Shown here: positions 9,601 to 16,754 of the stretch, one piece after another
How positions within the stretch are numbered: the stretch's first letter is position 1
Layout of the letters: each line of letters starts with the position of its first letter
Translations under genes and position numbers: made by a program
The notes under the pieces: model-generated
What the model was told of the DNA's origin: nothing
Seen by the model: the letters and a program-made list of their open reading frames with translations, nothing else
Database searches by the model: none
Origin: Trebouxia sp. TZW2008
Taxonomy: Eukaryota; Chlorophyta; Trebouxiophyceae; Trebouxiales; Trebouxiaceae
Assembly: GCA_002118135.1 (NCBI GenBank)
Contig: BDIU01000037.1
Location: 1 to 16,767, forward strand
Length of the DNA: 16,767 nucleotides
Direction of reading: 5' to 3'

Positions 9601-10080
9601 CCTTTTTCGGGTCTAAAAAGGGGAAAGGTTTTTCGGGGTATAAGGGTAAGGGTAATATCCTTTCGGGAAACGTCTTAAGGGGAGTATTCTTTCGGGAAAT
9701 GTCTTTTCGTCTTCTTCTCTTTTCTGGTAAATAGTTTTCGGTAAAACATTTCTCGGGGTAATGTCCTTTTTGTTTGTTTGTACTTAAAAGGAGAAAAGTT
9801 TTTCGGGTATCGGGTGTTGTACCCTTTTGGGGTAAGGGAAAAGGTTTTTCGGGGTAGTATCCTTTCGGGTGTCTTTTCGGGGTAAAGTCTTTTGGGGTAA
9901 GGGGTAAAGTCTTTTCGGAGTAAGGTTTATGTTTTTTTATCTTTTCGGGGTCTAGGGTATGGGCTCTGGTCCCTTTGTACCTTAAAAGGGCTGTGTTTTC
10001 GGGGTAAAGTCTTTTAGAATAAGGTATAAAAAGTAAAAAGTAAGGGGTAGTATTTCTTGGGGTACGTAAAAAAAAAGCAA
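9601..10080 (-). repeat. Degenerate repeat margin
   Basis: Repeats decay into T-rich text with surviving pieces such as GGTAAAGTCTTTTCGGGGT, AAGGTTTTTCGGGGTA and GGGGTAGTATCCTTTCGGG. No gene is visible. It resembles the margin at 4216-4610 in opposite polarity, which suggests an older or differently mutated layer at block edges. Confidence 0.7.
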
Positions 10081-10216
10081 AGTTTAGGTAAAAACAAGAG
10101 AAATAACTTGCTTATTTTAGAAATGTTTGTTTTTTTAAAAGAGTGGGGTTTTACATATCCCAATTGATAATTTACGAATACCTGTAAATCTTCTTTTTCT
10201 TTTTTGATTTTTTACG
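10081..10216. other. Spacer upstream of psbK
   Basis: A/T-rich spacer with no recognised RNA or protein gene. A 14-codon frame beginning near 10123 was noted and not recognised. Confidence 0.6.
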
Positions 10217-10225
10217 TGATATAAT
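10217..10225 (+). promoter_or_regulatory. psbK extended -10 promoter
   Basis: TGATATAAT matches the extended -10 consensus TGnTATAAT exactly and lies 35 bases upstream of the psbK start codon. No good -35 box is present at 17-18 bp, which an extended -10 can tolerate. Recognition by the plastid-encoded RNA polymerase is inferred. Confidence 0.6.
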
Positions 10226-10260
10226 GTTTTACAATCCTTTTCAAAGATACTTTTGGCTTT

Positions 10261-10392
10261 ATGGATTTATTACTTGCAAAATTACCTGAAGCTTATGCTC
10301 CTTTTGACCCTATTGTTGATGTATTACCAATTATTCCTGTGTTTTTTTTATTACTAGCTTTTATATGGCAAGCGTCTGTTAGTTTTAGATAA
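10261..10392 (+). CDS. psbK: Photosystem II reaction centre protein K
   Basis: PsbK is a small single-span subunit of the photosystem II core in the thylakoid membrane, near CP43, important for PSII assembly and stability. The 43-residue product reads MDLLLA then the family signature [20 protein letters not shown] (7-26), followed by a hydrophobic span [17 protein letters not shown] (27-43). In the family the first residues are removed and the mature protein begins at KLPEAY, so here the leader is only 6 residues, at the short end. The start ATG at 10261 is fixed by the conserved mature sequence and no longer in-frame start is needed. No strong ribosome binding site is seen. It stands alone between A/T-rich spacers. 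Confidence 0.97.
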   Translation: MDLLLAKLPEAYAPFDPIVDVLPIIPVFFLLLAFIWQASVSFR

Positions 10393-10790
10393 AAACACTA
10401 AATCTTTACAACTTTATTCTTTTCTCATTTAAAAAAAAAACAGTTCTTATAATCTTTTATCTCTTGTTTTTTTTACTTTGTTTAGGATTTCTTTTTCTAC
10501 CCGGGCTTTGAACTTTCTTTACCTGGCCATTGTTTACTCTTTATTTAAAGTTTGTTTTTTTTACCCCAAAATAAGACACCATTATTTACCAAAAAAACAC
10601 TTTTAATTAACCAGTATTTACCAGAAAAAAGAGAAGAAAAGTTTATATCTTTTTTTTTAAGAAAAATAGAAGCTTTTGGTTCTGGTTGTGCGAATGCAGT
10701 AACGTGTACCTTGAAAAAACAAAAAGATGAGAAAGAAAAAACAAAAAGACCCGATAAAAAAACAATATCCTGAAGAAGCTTTCCCTAAAA
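10393..10790. other. Spacer downstream of psbK
   Basis: A/T-rich with no tRNA or conserved protein found. A 73-codon frame (10552-10773) is lysine-rich, lacks any recognised motif and ends inside a stretch resembling a dispersed repeat (GACCCGATAAAAA at 10748-10760), so it is not called. No clear 3' hairpin for psbK was found. Confidence 0.6.
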
Positions 10791-11540
10791 AGTTTTTCCC
10801 CGAAAAGATAATCCACATACCCCTTCCCTCTTACCCCCTACCTTATATCCCGAAAGCTTTTTTTCCGAAAAGATAATTTCGGAAAAATCTTTCCCTGAAA
10901 AGTCTTTACCCTTTTTAAAAAAAGAGAAGGGGGGGGTAAATCTTTTTATCCCTTTTTCGGCTGTAAAAAGGGTAAAGAATTCTCGGGGTATGTTTTCTTT
11001 TATCTCCGGTTTTCTTGTATCCCAAAGTCTTTTTTTCTTTTCGGGATATGGGGTATGCGGGACTAGTTTTCGGAAAAAGATTTCTCAGGGAAAGGTTTTT
11101 TAGGTAAAGCCTGGTACCCTAAAAACCCTTTCCCTGTACCCGAAAAGGGTAAGGAGATTATCTTTTCGGCCCCTTTGCACCCCAAAGTGTTTTTTTCTTT
11201 TACCAAATCGGGTTTACAATGATAAATGATATTAGAGAATCGGGTTTACAATGATATTAAAGAATCGGGTTTACAATAAGATTAGATCCTCTTTTCAAAG
11301 TACCAGACTTTTTTCGAAAAATCTTTTCCCGAAAAACCTTTACTTTTGAGGTACAAAGGGCCCATATTATGAAAAACCTTTCCCCAAAAAACCTTTACCT
11401 ATACCCCGAAAAACCTTTACCTTTGGGGTAAAACCCCTTTTACCCCAAAGGTAAAGTCTGGTACCCCGAAGGTAAAAAAGACTTCTTCCAAATCCCAAAG
11501 GGGTACAAGATAACCCCTATGCCCCTCCCGTAGCTTTTCG
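10791..11540. repeat. Degenerate repeat region between psbK and second block
   Basis: A/T-shifted versions of the repeat modules in both polarities (CCCTGAAAAGTCTTTACCC, AGGGAAAGGTTTTTTAGG, CCCCGAAAAACCTTTACC). There is no coding signal. The three-copy element at 11206-11287 is listed separately. Confidence 0.7.
11206..11287 (+). repeat. AATCGGGTTTACAAT triplicate repeat
   Basis: AATCGGGTTTACAAT starts at 11206, 11238 and 11263, followed by variants of GATATTAAAG. Spacing is 32 then 25 nt, the first copy carrying extra bases. This family is unlike the surrounding CGAA/GGTA modules. Confidence 0.85.
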
Positions 11541-12777
11541 GGGGGTAAGAAGGAAAGGGGATATTACCCCTATACCCCGAAGGGGTACTAGACTTTACCC
11601 CGAAGGGATACTACCCCGAAGGGGTACCGGATACTACCCCTATACCCCTTACCGTATCCCTTCTGGGTACTAGACTTTACCCCGAAGGGATACTACCCCG
11701 AAGGGGTACCGGATACTACCCCTATACCCCTTACCGTATCCCTTCTGGGTACTAGACTTTACCCCTATACGAAGGGATACGAGAAGCTTCTCCCGGAAGG
11801 GATTCTCCCCGAAAGGCTTCGGGTTATCTTTTCGGGGTAGTATCCGGTACCCGGAAGAGCTTCTCCCGGAAAAGCTTCTCGAAGGGATACGAAGAGCTTC
11901 TCCCGGTACCCGGTACCCGGTACCCCTCCGGGGTATAGGGGTATAGGGGTAGTATCTTTTCGGGGTACGGGGATAAAAGGATTCGTATCCCTTCGAGAAG
12001 CTCTTCGTACCCCCTCGAGAAGCTTGTACCCCGAAGGGGTAAAGGATACTACCCCGAAAAGATAACCCGAAGCTCTTACCGAAGCTTGTACCCCGAAAAG
12101 ATACTATCCTTAAGGGATATTACCCCTATACCCCGAAGGGATACTACCCCGAAGGGGTACCGGATACTACCCCGAAGGGGTACCGAATACTACCCCGAAA
12201 AGATAACCCGAAGCTTTTCGTATCCCTTCGTACTAGACTTTCCGAAGCTTTTACCGTAAAAAGGATTCCGGATACTACCCCGAAAAGATACTACCCCGAA
12301 AAGATACTACCCCTATACCCCTTACCGTATCCCTTCTGGGTACTAGACTTTACCCCTATACCTCTATACCCCTATACCCCAGAGGGGTACCGGGAGAAGC
12401 TTCTCCGGGAGAAGCTCTTCGTATCCCTTCGTACCGGGAGAAGCTCTTTGTATCCCTTCGTATGGGGAGAAGCTCTTCGTATCCCTTCGAGAAGCTTCTC
12501 GTATCCCTTCGAGAAGCTTCTCGTATCCCTTCGAGAAGCTCTTCGTATCCCTTGTACTGGGTGCTGGATACTACCCCGAATCTTTTACCGGATACTACCC
12601 CGTATCTTTTCGGGATACTACCCCGTATCTTTTCCCGGATACTACCCCGTATTTTTTCGGGGGGTATTCCTTCTGGATACTACCCCTATGTTCCTATACC
12701 CCTTACTGAAGCTTTTACCGAAGCTTGTACCCCGAAGGGGTAAAGGATACTACCCCGTATTTTTTCGGGGTATGGGG
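11541..12777 (+). repeat. Second large repeat block, plus polarity
   Basis: Plus-polarity modules as in 4611-6505, with an inverted island at about 11800-11960. CGAGAAGCTTCTCG palindromes occur at 12488-12501 and 12510-12523, a 22-nt spacing. Plus-strand frames of up to 110 codons are repeat readings. The block ends near 12770, where GGATACTACCCC faces GGGGTAGTCTCCCC and polarity flips. Confidence 0.9.
11584..11747 (+). repeat. 82-bp tandem duplication
   Basis: An 82-nt unit opening GGTACTAGACTTTACCCCGA and closing CCGTATCCCTTCTG occupies 11584-11665 and again 11666-11747, with the start of a third copy (GGTACTAGACTTTACCCC) at 11748. The copies look identical by eye, pointing to recent slippage or unequal recombination. 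Confidence 0.92.
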
Positions 12778-12942
12778 TAGTCTCCCCTTTTCTTTACCCC
12801 CCGAAAAGATACCGGGTAAAGTCTAGTACGAAGGGATACGAAGAGCTTCTCGTATCCCTTCGTATAGGGGTAGTATCCTTTACCCCTTCGAAGTACAAGC
12901 TTCGGTAAAAGCTTCGGGTTATCTTTTCGGGGTAAAGTCTAG

Positions 12943-13038
12943 TACCCCTATACCCCGAAGGGGTACCGGATACTACCCCGAAGGGGTACCGGATACGGTA
13001 AGGGGTAGTATCCGGTACCCCTTCGGGGTATAGGGGTA
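12943..13038. repeat. 37-bp perfect inverted repeat
   Basis: The arm at 12943-12979 (starting TACCCCTATACCCCGAAGGG) is the exact reverse complement of 13002-13038, with a 22-nt loop. It is the longest perfect fold-back found by eye. It arises where a short plus-polarity piece sits inside a minus-polarity block. Confidence 0.9.
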
Positions 13039-13631
13039 GTATCTTTTCGGAGTACAAGCTTCGGTAAGAGTTTCGGAAAGTCTAGTACGAAGGGATACGA
13101 AAAGCTTCGGGTTATCTTTTCGGGGTAGTATCCGGTAAAAGATTCGGGGTAGTATCCGGTACCCCTTCGGGGTATAGGGGTATAGGGGTAGTATCCGGTA
13201 CCCGGAGAAGCTTCTCCCGGTACCCCATACCCGGAGAAGCTTCGGTAAAAGCTTCGGTAAGGGGTAAAGTCTTTTCGGGGTAAAGTCTAGTACCCCTTCG
13301 GGGTATAGGGGTAAAGTCTTTTCGGGGTAGTCTCCCCTTTCCTTTACCCCCCGAAAAGATACGGGAGAGTATCCGGGAAAAGATTCGGGGTAGTATCCGG
13401 GAAAAGATTCGGGGTAGTATCCGGAATCCTTTACGGTAAAAGCTTCGGGAAGTCTAGTACTCCTTCGGGGTATAGGGGTAATATCCGCTAAAAGATTCGG
13501 GGTAAAGCCTAGTACGAAGGGATACGAAGAGCTTCGGTAAGGGATACGGTAAGGGGTAAAGCCTAGTACGAAGGGATACGAAGAGCTTCTCCCGGTACCC
13601 CTCCGGGGTATAGGGGTATAGGGGTAAAGTT

Positions 13632-13846
13632 TAGTACGAAGGGATACGAAGAGCTTCTCCCGGTACCCCTCTGGGGTATAGGGGTATAGGGGTATAGGGG
13701 TAAAATCTAGTACCCAGAAGGGATACGGTAAGGGGTATAGGGGTAAAGTCTTTTCGGGGTACAAGCTTCGGTGAAAGCTTCGGAAAGTCTAGTACGAAGG
13801 GATACGAAAAGCTTCGGGTTATCCTTTCGGGGTAGTATCCGGTACC
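13632..13846. repeat. 215-bp direct repeat, copy 1
   Basis: This segment recurs at 14202-14416, 570 bp downstream, with a single difference seen (G at 13773, A at 14343). It includes a GGGG-TATA array with four G-runs at 13673-13700. Confidence 0.92.
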
Positions 13847-14201
13847 CCTTCGGGGTAGTATCCGGTACCCCTTCGGGGTATAGGGGTATAGGGGTAGTAT
13901 CCGGAGAAAAGTCTTGAAGGGATACGAAGAGCTTCTCGAAGGGATACGAATCCTTTTCGGTAAAAGCTTCGGAAAGTCTAGTACGAAGGGATACGAAAAG
14001 CTTCGGGTTATCTTTTCGGGGTAGTATCCGGTAAAAGATTCGGGGTATAGGGGTATAGGGGTAGTATCCCTTAGGGGTAGTATCTTTTCGGGATAGTATC
14101 CCTTAGGGGTAGTATCCTTTACCCGGAGAAGCTTCTCGAAGGGATACGAGAAGCTTCGGTAAGGGATACGGTAAGGGGTAAAGTCTTTTCGGGGTAAAGC
14201 C

Positions 14202-14416
14202 TAGTACGAAGGGATACGAAGAGCTTCTCCCGGTACCCCTCTGGGGTATAGGGGTATAGGGGTATAGGGGTAAAATCTAGTACCCAGAAGGGATACGGTA
14301 AGGGGTATAGGGGTAAAGTCTTTTCGGGGTACAAGCTTCGGTAAAAGCTTCGGAAAGTCTAGTACGAAGGGATACGAAAAGCTTCGGGTTATCCTTTCGG
14401 GGTAGTATCCGGTACC
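14202..14416. repeat. 215-bp direct repeat, copy 2
   Basis: Second copy of the segment at 13632-13846, with one mismatch. Its GGGG-TATA array lies at 14243-14270. Homology ends just after GGTACC, where copy 1 continues CCTTCGG and copy 2 TTTTCGG. Confidence 0.92.
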
Positions 14417-14640
14417 TTTTCGGGGTAGTATCCGGTAAAAGATTCGGGGTAGTATCCGGTACCCCTTCGGGGTATAGGGGTATAGGGGTAGTATCCGGAG
14501 AAAAGTCGGTAAAAGCTTCGGAAAGTCTAGTACGAAGGGATACGAAAAGCTTCGGGTTATCTTTTCGGGGTAATATCCGGTAAAAGATTCGGGGTAGTAT
14601 CCGGTACCCCGAAGGGGAGAAGCTTCTCCGGGTATAGGGG

Positions 14641-15421
14641 AAAGGTTTTTCGGAAAAAGGTTTTTCGGGGTAAGGGAAGTTGTACCCCAAAAGAGGTTTT
14701 TTTTACCGAATCTTTTCAGGGAAAATAGGTAAATACTATCTTTTTATCGGGTCGGCTCTCTTTTGGGTACTAGGGATTATCGGGTCTTTTTATCGGGTCT
14801 TTTTGTCTTTCCATTTCATCTTTTTATCTTTTCAGGATACAGAGATTATCTTTTCGTCCTTTTTTTTTTCAGGGGAAGCTTTTTCATCTTTTTATTTTTT
14901 CAAAGGGTACAAAAAGATATATAATAGGTTTTTCGCATAAAAAGGGTAATATACACCTTCGTACCTTTTCGTACCCTTTCGTACCCCTCGTATCCCCTCG
15001 TATCCCCTTGTGTTTTTTCGTGTCCCTTCGTGCCTCTTCGTCTCTTCTCATATTCCCTAAAAAGTAACCCAAGCGAAAAAATACGTTTAAAAGCTATTTC
15101 CAACAGGGAGAGAAAAAAAGGTTAAAGGTTATAAAAAAAGCAAGTATCGTTTTTAAGAAAAAAGGTTATGAAAAAGAAAAGATACAAAGATACAGGTACA
15201 GGTACAGGCTACTCTCTTACTTTCTGTTTCTTATTTTTTGTTTATTGTTTTCTTTTTTGTTTTCGGGTTTCTCTTTTTCTTATTTTTTATAACTAACCAA
15301 AACTAAAAGAGGCGTAAACCTGAAAGAAAAACCAAAAGATTTGTATAAAAAAGTCTAAAAAAACAGGAAACAATTCTAATTGCACAAAGAATTCAATAAG
15401 AACTTACAGTTTTACAAGCTT
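14641..15421. other. A/T-rich spacer with degenerate repeats
   Basis: Repeat modules fade out between 14641 and about 15070. CTTTTTATCGGGTC occurs at 14740-14753 and 14786-14799, and also at 2559-2572 far upstream. 14940-15050 has a run of CGTACC, CGTATCC and CGTGTCC variants. An 86-codon plus-strand frame (14680-14940) is phenylalanine/serine-rich low complexity and is not called. From 15070 to 15421 no gene was found. TTGTATAAAA at 15341-15350 is a weak -10-like site about 70 bases before psb30. Confidence 0.65.
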
Positions 15422-15523
15422 ATGAATTTAGAAATTGTTTTTCAATTAGCAGCAGTACTTTTTATTTTAGGGGCAGGTCCTCTTGTAATTGTTTTATTAG
15501 CTAGTCGTAGTGGGAATCTTTAA
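15422..15523 (+). CDS. psb30: Photosystem II protein Psb30 (Ycf12)
   Basis: Psb30 is a one-helix subunit at the periphery of the photosystem II core in thylakoids. The product is 33 residues, the family's usual size: a start MNLEIVFQLA, one membrane span (about residues 5-26) and the conserved ending GPLVIVLLASRSGNL with the G-P-L-V-I motif and basic C-terminal tail. The start codon at 15422 is fixed by the short conserved N-terminus. No clear Shine-Dalgarno is seen. psaM follows 238 bases downstream on the same strand, so co-transcription is possible. Older databases call it ycf12. Confidence 0.96.
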   Translation: MNLEIVFQLAAVLFILGAGPLVIVLLASRSGNL

Positions 15524-15743
15524 TAAAAAGGTTTTTAGATTTCTTTTATTGACTCACAGAAAAAGCTCAGAACAAAAAAAGAGTACAACAAAAAGCTGTG
15601 ACAAAGAAAAAGATACAAAGCAAAACTGTAAAAGAATTTGCTTATTTCTTCTTCCTGTTGGTAGAAAGCAAGGAAACCAATAGGAAAATAATAAGCGGTT
15701 TTTAGAAGCAACTAAATGTTTTTGTTTTTTAAGAGTTAAAAAA
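15524..15743. other. psb30-psaM spacer with inverted repeat
   Basis: A/T-rich spacer. TTCCTGTTGGT (15652-15662) pairs with ACCAATAGGAA (15676-15686), 10 of 11 pairs, with a 13-nt loop. It could be a 3' stem for psb30 or an intercistronic processing site. Confidence 0.5.
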
Positions 15744-15749
15744 AAGGAG
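15744..15749 (+). promoter_or_regulatory. Shine-Dalgarno-like site for psaM
   Basis: AAGGAG lies 12 bases before the psaM ATG, slightly far but within the range seen in plastids. It is the clearest ribosome-binding motif in the window. Confidence 0.5.
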
Positions 15750-15761
15750 AAATAACATCTT

Positions 15762-15857
15762 ATGGGAATTTCTGACAGTCAAATATTTATTGCGCTCTTT
15801 ACCGCATTAATTACCGGTGTATTAGCTGTTCGCCTTGGCCTAGAATTGTATAAATAA
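15762..15857 (+). CDS. psaM: Photosystem I reaction centre subunit M
   Basis: PsaM is a single-helix subunit of the photosystem I core; in cyanobacteria it lies at the trimer interface. The 31-residue product [20 protein letters not shown].. ending [11 protein letters not shown] matches the family over its whole length, with the S-D-x-Q-I-F-I-A-L-x-x-A-L-I-T-G-x-L-A-x-R-L-G core visible. The start at 15762 follows an AAGGAG motif. A plastid psaM is absent from many chlorophycean algae and from flowering plants, so its presence favours a trebouxiophyte or another early-branching core chlorophyte. Three hairpins follow the stop codon. Confidence 0.97.
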   Translation: MGISDSQIFIALFTALITGVLAVRLGLELYK

Positions 15858-15872
15858 AAAAAGTAAGATTGG

Positions 15873-15894
15873 AAAGCTTATTTTCATAAGCTTT
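15873..15894 (+). terminator. psaM 3' hairpin 1
   Basis: AAAGCTTA (15873-15880) pairs perfectly with TAAGCTTT (15887-15894) around TTTTCA, 15 bases after the psaM stop. It is the likely 3'-end processing or stability hairpin. Confidence 0.6.
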
Positions 15895-15901
15895 ATATCT
15901 C

Positions 15902-15945
15902 TTGGTTTTGGTCTTTGTTTTAAAAAAAACAAAAACCAAAACCAA
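15902..15945 (+). terminator. psaM 3' hairpin 2
   Basis: TTGGTTTTGGTCTTTGTTTT (15902-15921) pairs with 15926-15945 over 19 of 20 positions with a 4-nt A loop. It is long and stable relative to the A/T-rich surroundings. A 61-codon frame through it is a shadow. Confidence 0.65.
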
Positions 15946-16002
15946 AAAAAAAGATAAAACCAAAAGCCTGTTGCTTTTTGTTTGGTTAAAAAAAGATCAA
16001 GT

Positions 16003-16029
16003 AATACCAATCCTTTTAGAATTGGTATT
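16003..16029. other. Hairpin 3, bidirectional
   Basis: AATACCAAT (16003-16011) and ATTGGTATT (16021-16029) are perfect 9-bp arms with a 9-nt loop. It lies between psaM and the following reading frame and could serve either. Confidence 0.55.
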
Positions 16030-16404
16030 TAAAAACCTTAAACAAACATCTTATACTTCATACCCCTTATGTGCAAAAAACATTTAAAATTTGTTAACAA
16101 ACTTTAATCTTTAGGCTTGCTAGAACTTACTGATTTAGTAAGAACAATCGTGAAAGCTTTTGGGGATAAACATTTTGTTCCAACAAAAGGTTATTCGGAT
16201 GCAATGGTTGAGATTGTAAATGATTTATCCACAATCAACCTTGATACCTTGACCTTTTTTTAAGAAGAACGGTCAAAAAGTACAAAAACAAAGGGAGTTT
16301 TATGATTTAACAAGTAAAAAACAAGGTTTTAAAAAGATAAAATCTTGGTTTTTTATTTTAAAACTTTTTTTGACTTTTATACTTTTTTTGGTTTTTTTAA
16401 TTTC

Positions 16405-16435
16405 TTTTGGTTTTTTTTAAGAAAAAAAACCAAAA
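16405..16435. other. 14-bp perfect hairpin
   Basis: TTTTGGTTTTTTTT (16405-16418) pairs perfectly with 16422-16435, with a 3-nt loop AAG. An upstream CTTTTTTTGGTTTTTTT (16383 on) offers an alternative left arm. Similar GGTTTT/AAAACC hairpins follow chlI and psaM. Confidence 0.7.
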
Positions 16436-16447
16436 AAACTTAATATT

Positions 16448-16497
16448 GCACTCAAAATCGCACTCAAATTCCCGCACTCAAAACCGCACCCAAAGTA
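16448..16497 (+). repeat. GCACTCAAA short tandem, four copies
   Basis: GCACTCAAA starts at 16448, 16460 and 16474, with a GCACCCAAA variant at 16486. Spacings are 12, 14 and 12 nt. It occurs nowhere else in the window by eye. Confidence 0.85.
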
Positions 16498-16713
16498 TAA
16501 TTTTATGGTACAGCTTTTATTAGTAGTGTTTTTACCGCTCTTTTCTTTTTTTGGAAACCAGAACAAGAAGCTTCGTCTCCCTTCTACCCCGAAAAGATAC
16601 TACCCATTGTACTCTTTCTACTTCTTGTACTTCTTGTACTTCTCTCTCCCCCCTCTCCCCCATCTTCCCGGGGAGGGTTGGGAAAGAGAAGAGAGACACC
16701 CTTTATGAAAAGA

Positions 16714-16754
16714 TTTCTCTTCTCTTAAGAAAGATCTCTCTTAAAGAAGAGAAA
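16714..16754 (+). terminator. Hairpin at the end of the interrupted frame
   Basis: TTTCTCTTCT plus TTAAG (16714-16729, one bulged C) pairs with 16740-16754. The TAA of the second open stretch lies inside the left arm. It is a candidate 3'-end structure, or a simple CT/AG-rich fold-back. Confidence 0.45.

Larger units (their letters stand above)
12778..14640 (-). repeat. Second large repeat block, minus polarity
   Basis: Reverse-complement modules dominate: AAAGTCTAGTACGAAGGGAT, AAAAGCTTCGGGTTATC, GGGGTAGTATCCGGTACCCC and GGTAAGGGATACGGTAAGGG. Minus-strand frames of 263 and 137 codons lie here and read the same Y-P/T-P-I-P-type peptides as the other blocks, so they are rejected as genes. Confidence 0.9.
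16261..16500. other. 240-nt in-frame insert in the interrupted frame
   Basis: The insert is exactly 240 nt, a multiple of three, and is bounded by TTTTTT on the left and TTTT on the right. It begins and ends with in-frame TAA and carries further stops (TGA at 16303, TAA at 16315, 16330 and 16441). It contains a strong hairpin and the GCACTCAAA repeats. Group I or II intron signatures such as a domain V hairpin were not seen and it is short for either. Boundaries are set by reading-frame logic only. Confidence 0.35.
16108..16728 (+). pseudogene. Interrupted reading frame, possible ycf1 N-terminus
   Basis: Two open stretches lie in the same frame. The first (16108-16260, 51 codons, bounded by TAA at 16105 and 16261) reads LLELTDLVRTIVKAFGDK, then ..DAMVEIVNDLSTINLDTLTFF. 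The second (16501-16725, 75 codons, TAA at 16726) opens FYGTAFISSVFTALFFFWKP and then drifts into repeat-like and S/P-rich text. Both openings have plastid-style codons and protein-like composition. The soluble helix followed by a membrane segment recalls the start of green-algal Ycf1 (Tic214), but that is a memory-based impression. No ATG starts the first part; candidates are TTG at 16117 or an internal ATG at 16204. The lack of a start and the internal stops suggest a decayed gene, unless the insert is removed from the RNA. It could also be a gene fragment of another membrane protein. Confidence 0.35.

Noticed and set aside
10501..10540. Possible tRNA T-arm (CCCGGGCTTTGAAC, minus strand)
   Set aside because: The flanking 5-bp stem does not pair and there is no cloverleaf or anticodon arm.
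10552..10773. 73-codon frame after psbK
   Set aside because: Lysine-rich with no motif, no ribosome-binding site, and a 3' end in dispersed-repeat sequence.
12973..13764. 263-codon minus-strand reading frame
   Set aside because: Its entire length is repeat modules, other frames are open over the same bases, and it has no domain or plausible composition.
14680..14940. 86-codon F/S-rich frame
   Set aside because: It is the reading of T-rich low-complexity DNA and decayed repeats.
16505..16708. 67-codon frame starting at the ATG at 16505
   Set aside because: It overlaps the interrupted frame in another register and uses less plastid-like codons (CAG, AAC, AAG), so the frame beginning FYGTAF is preferred.
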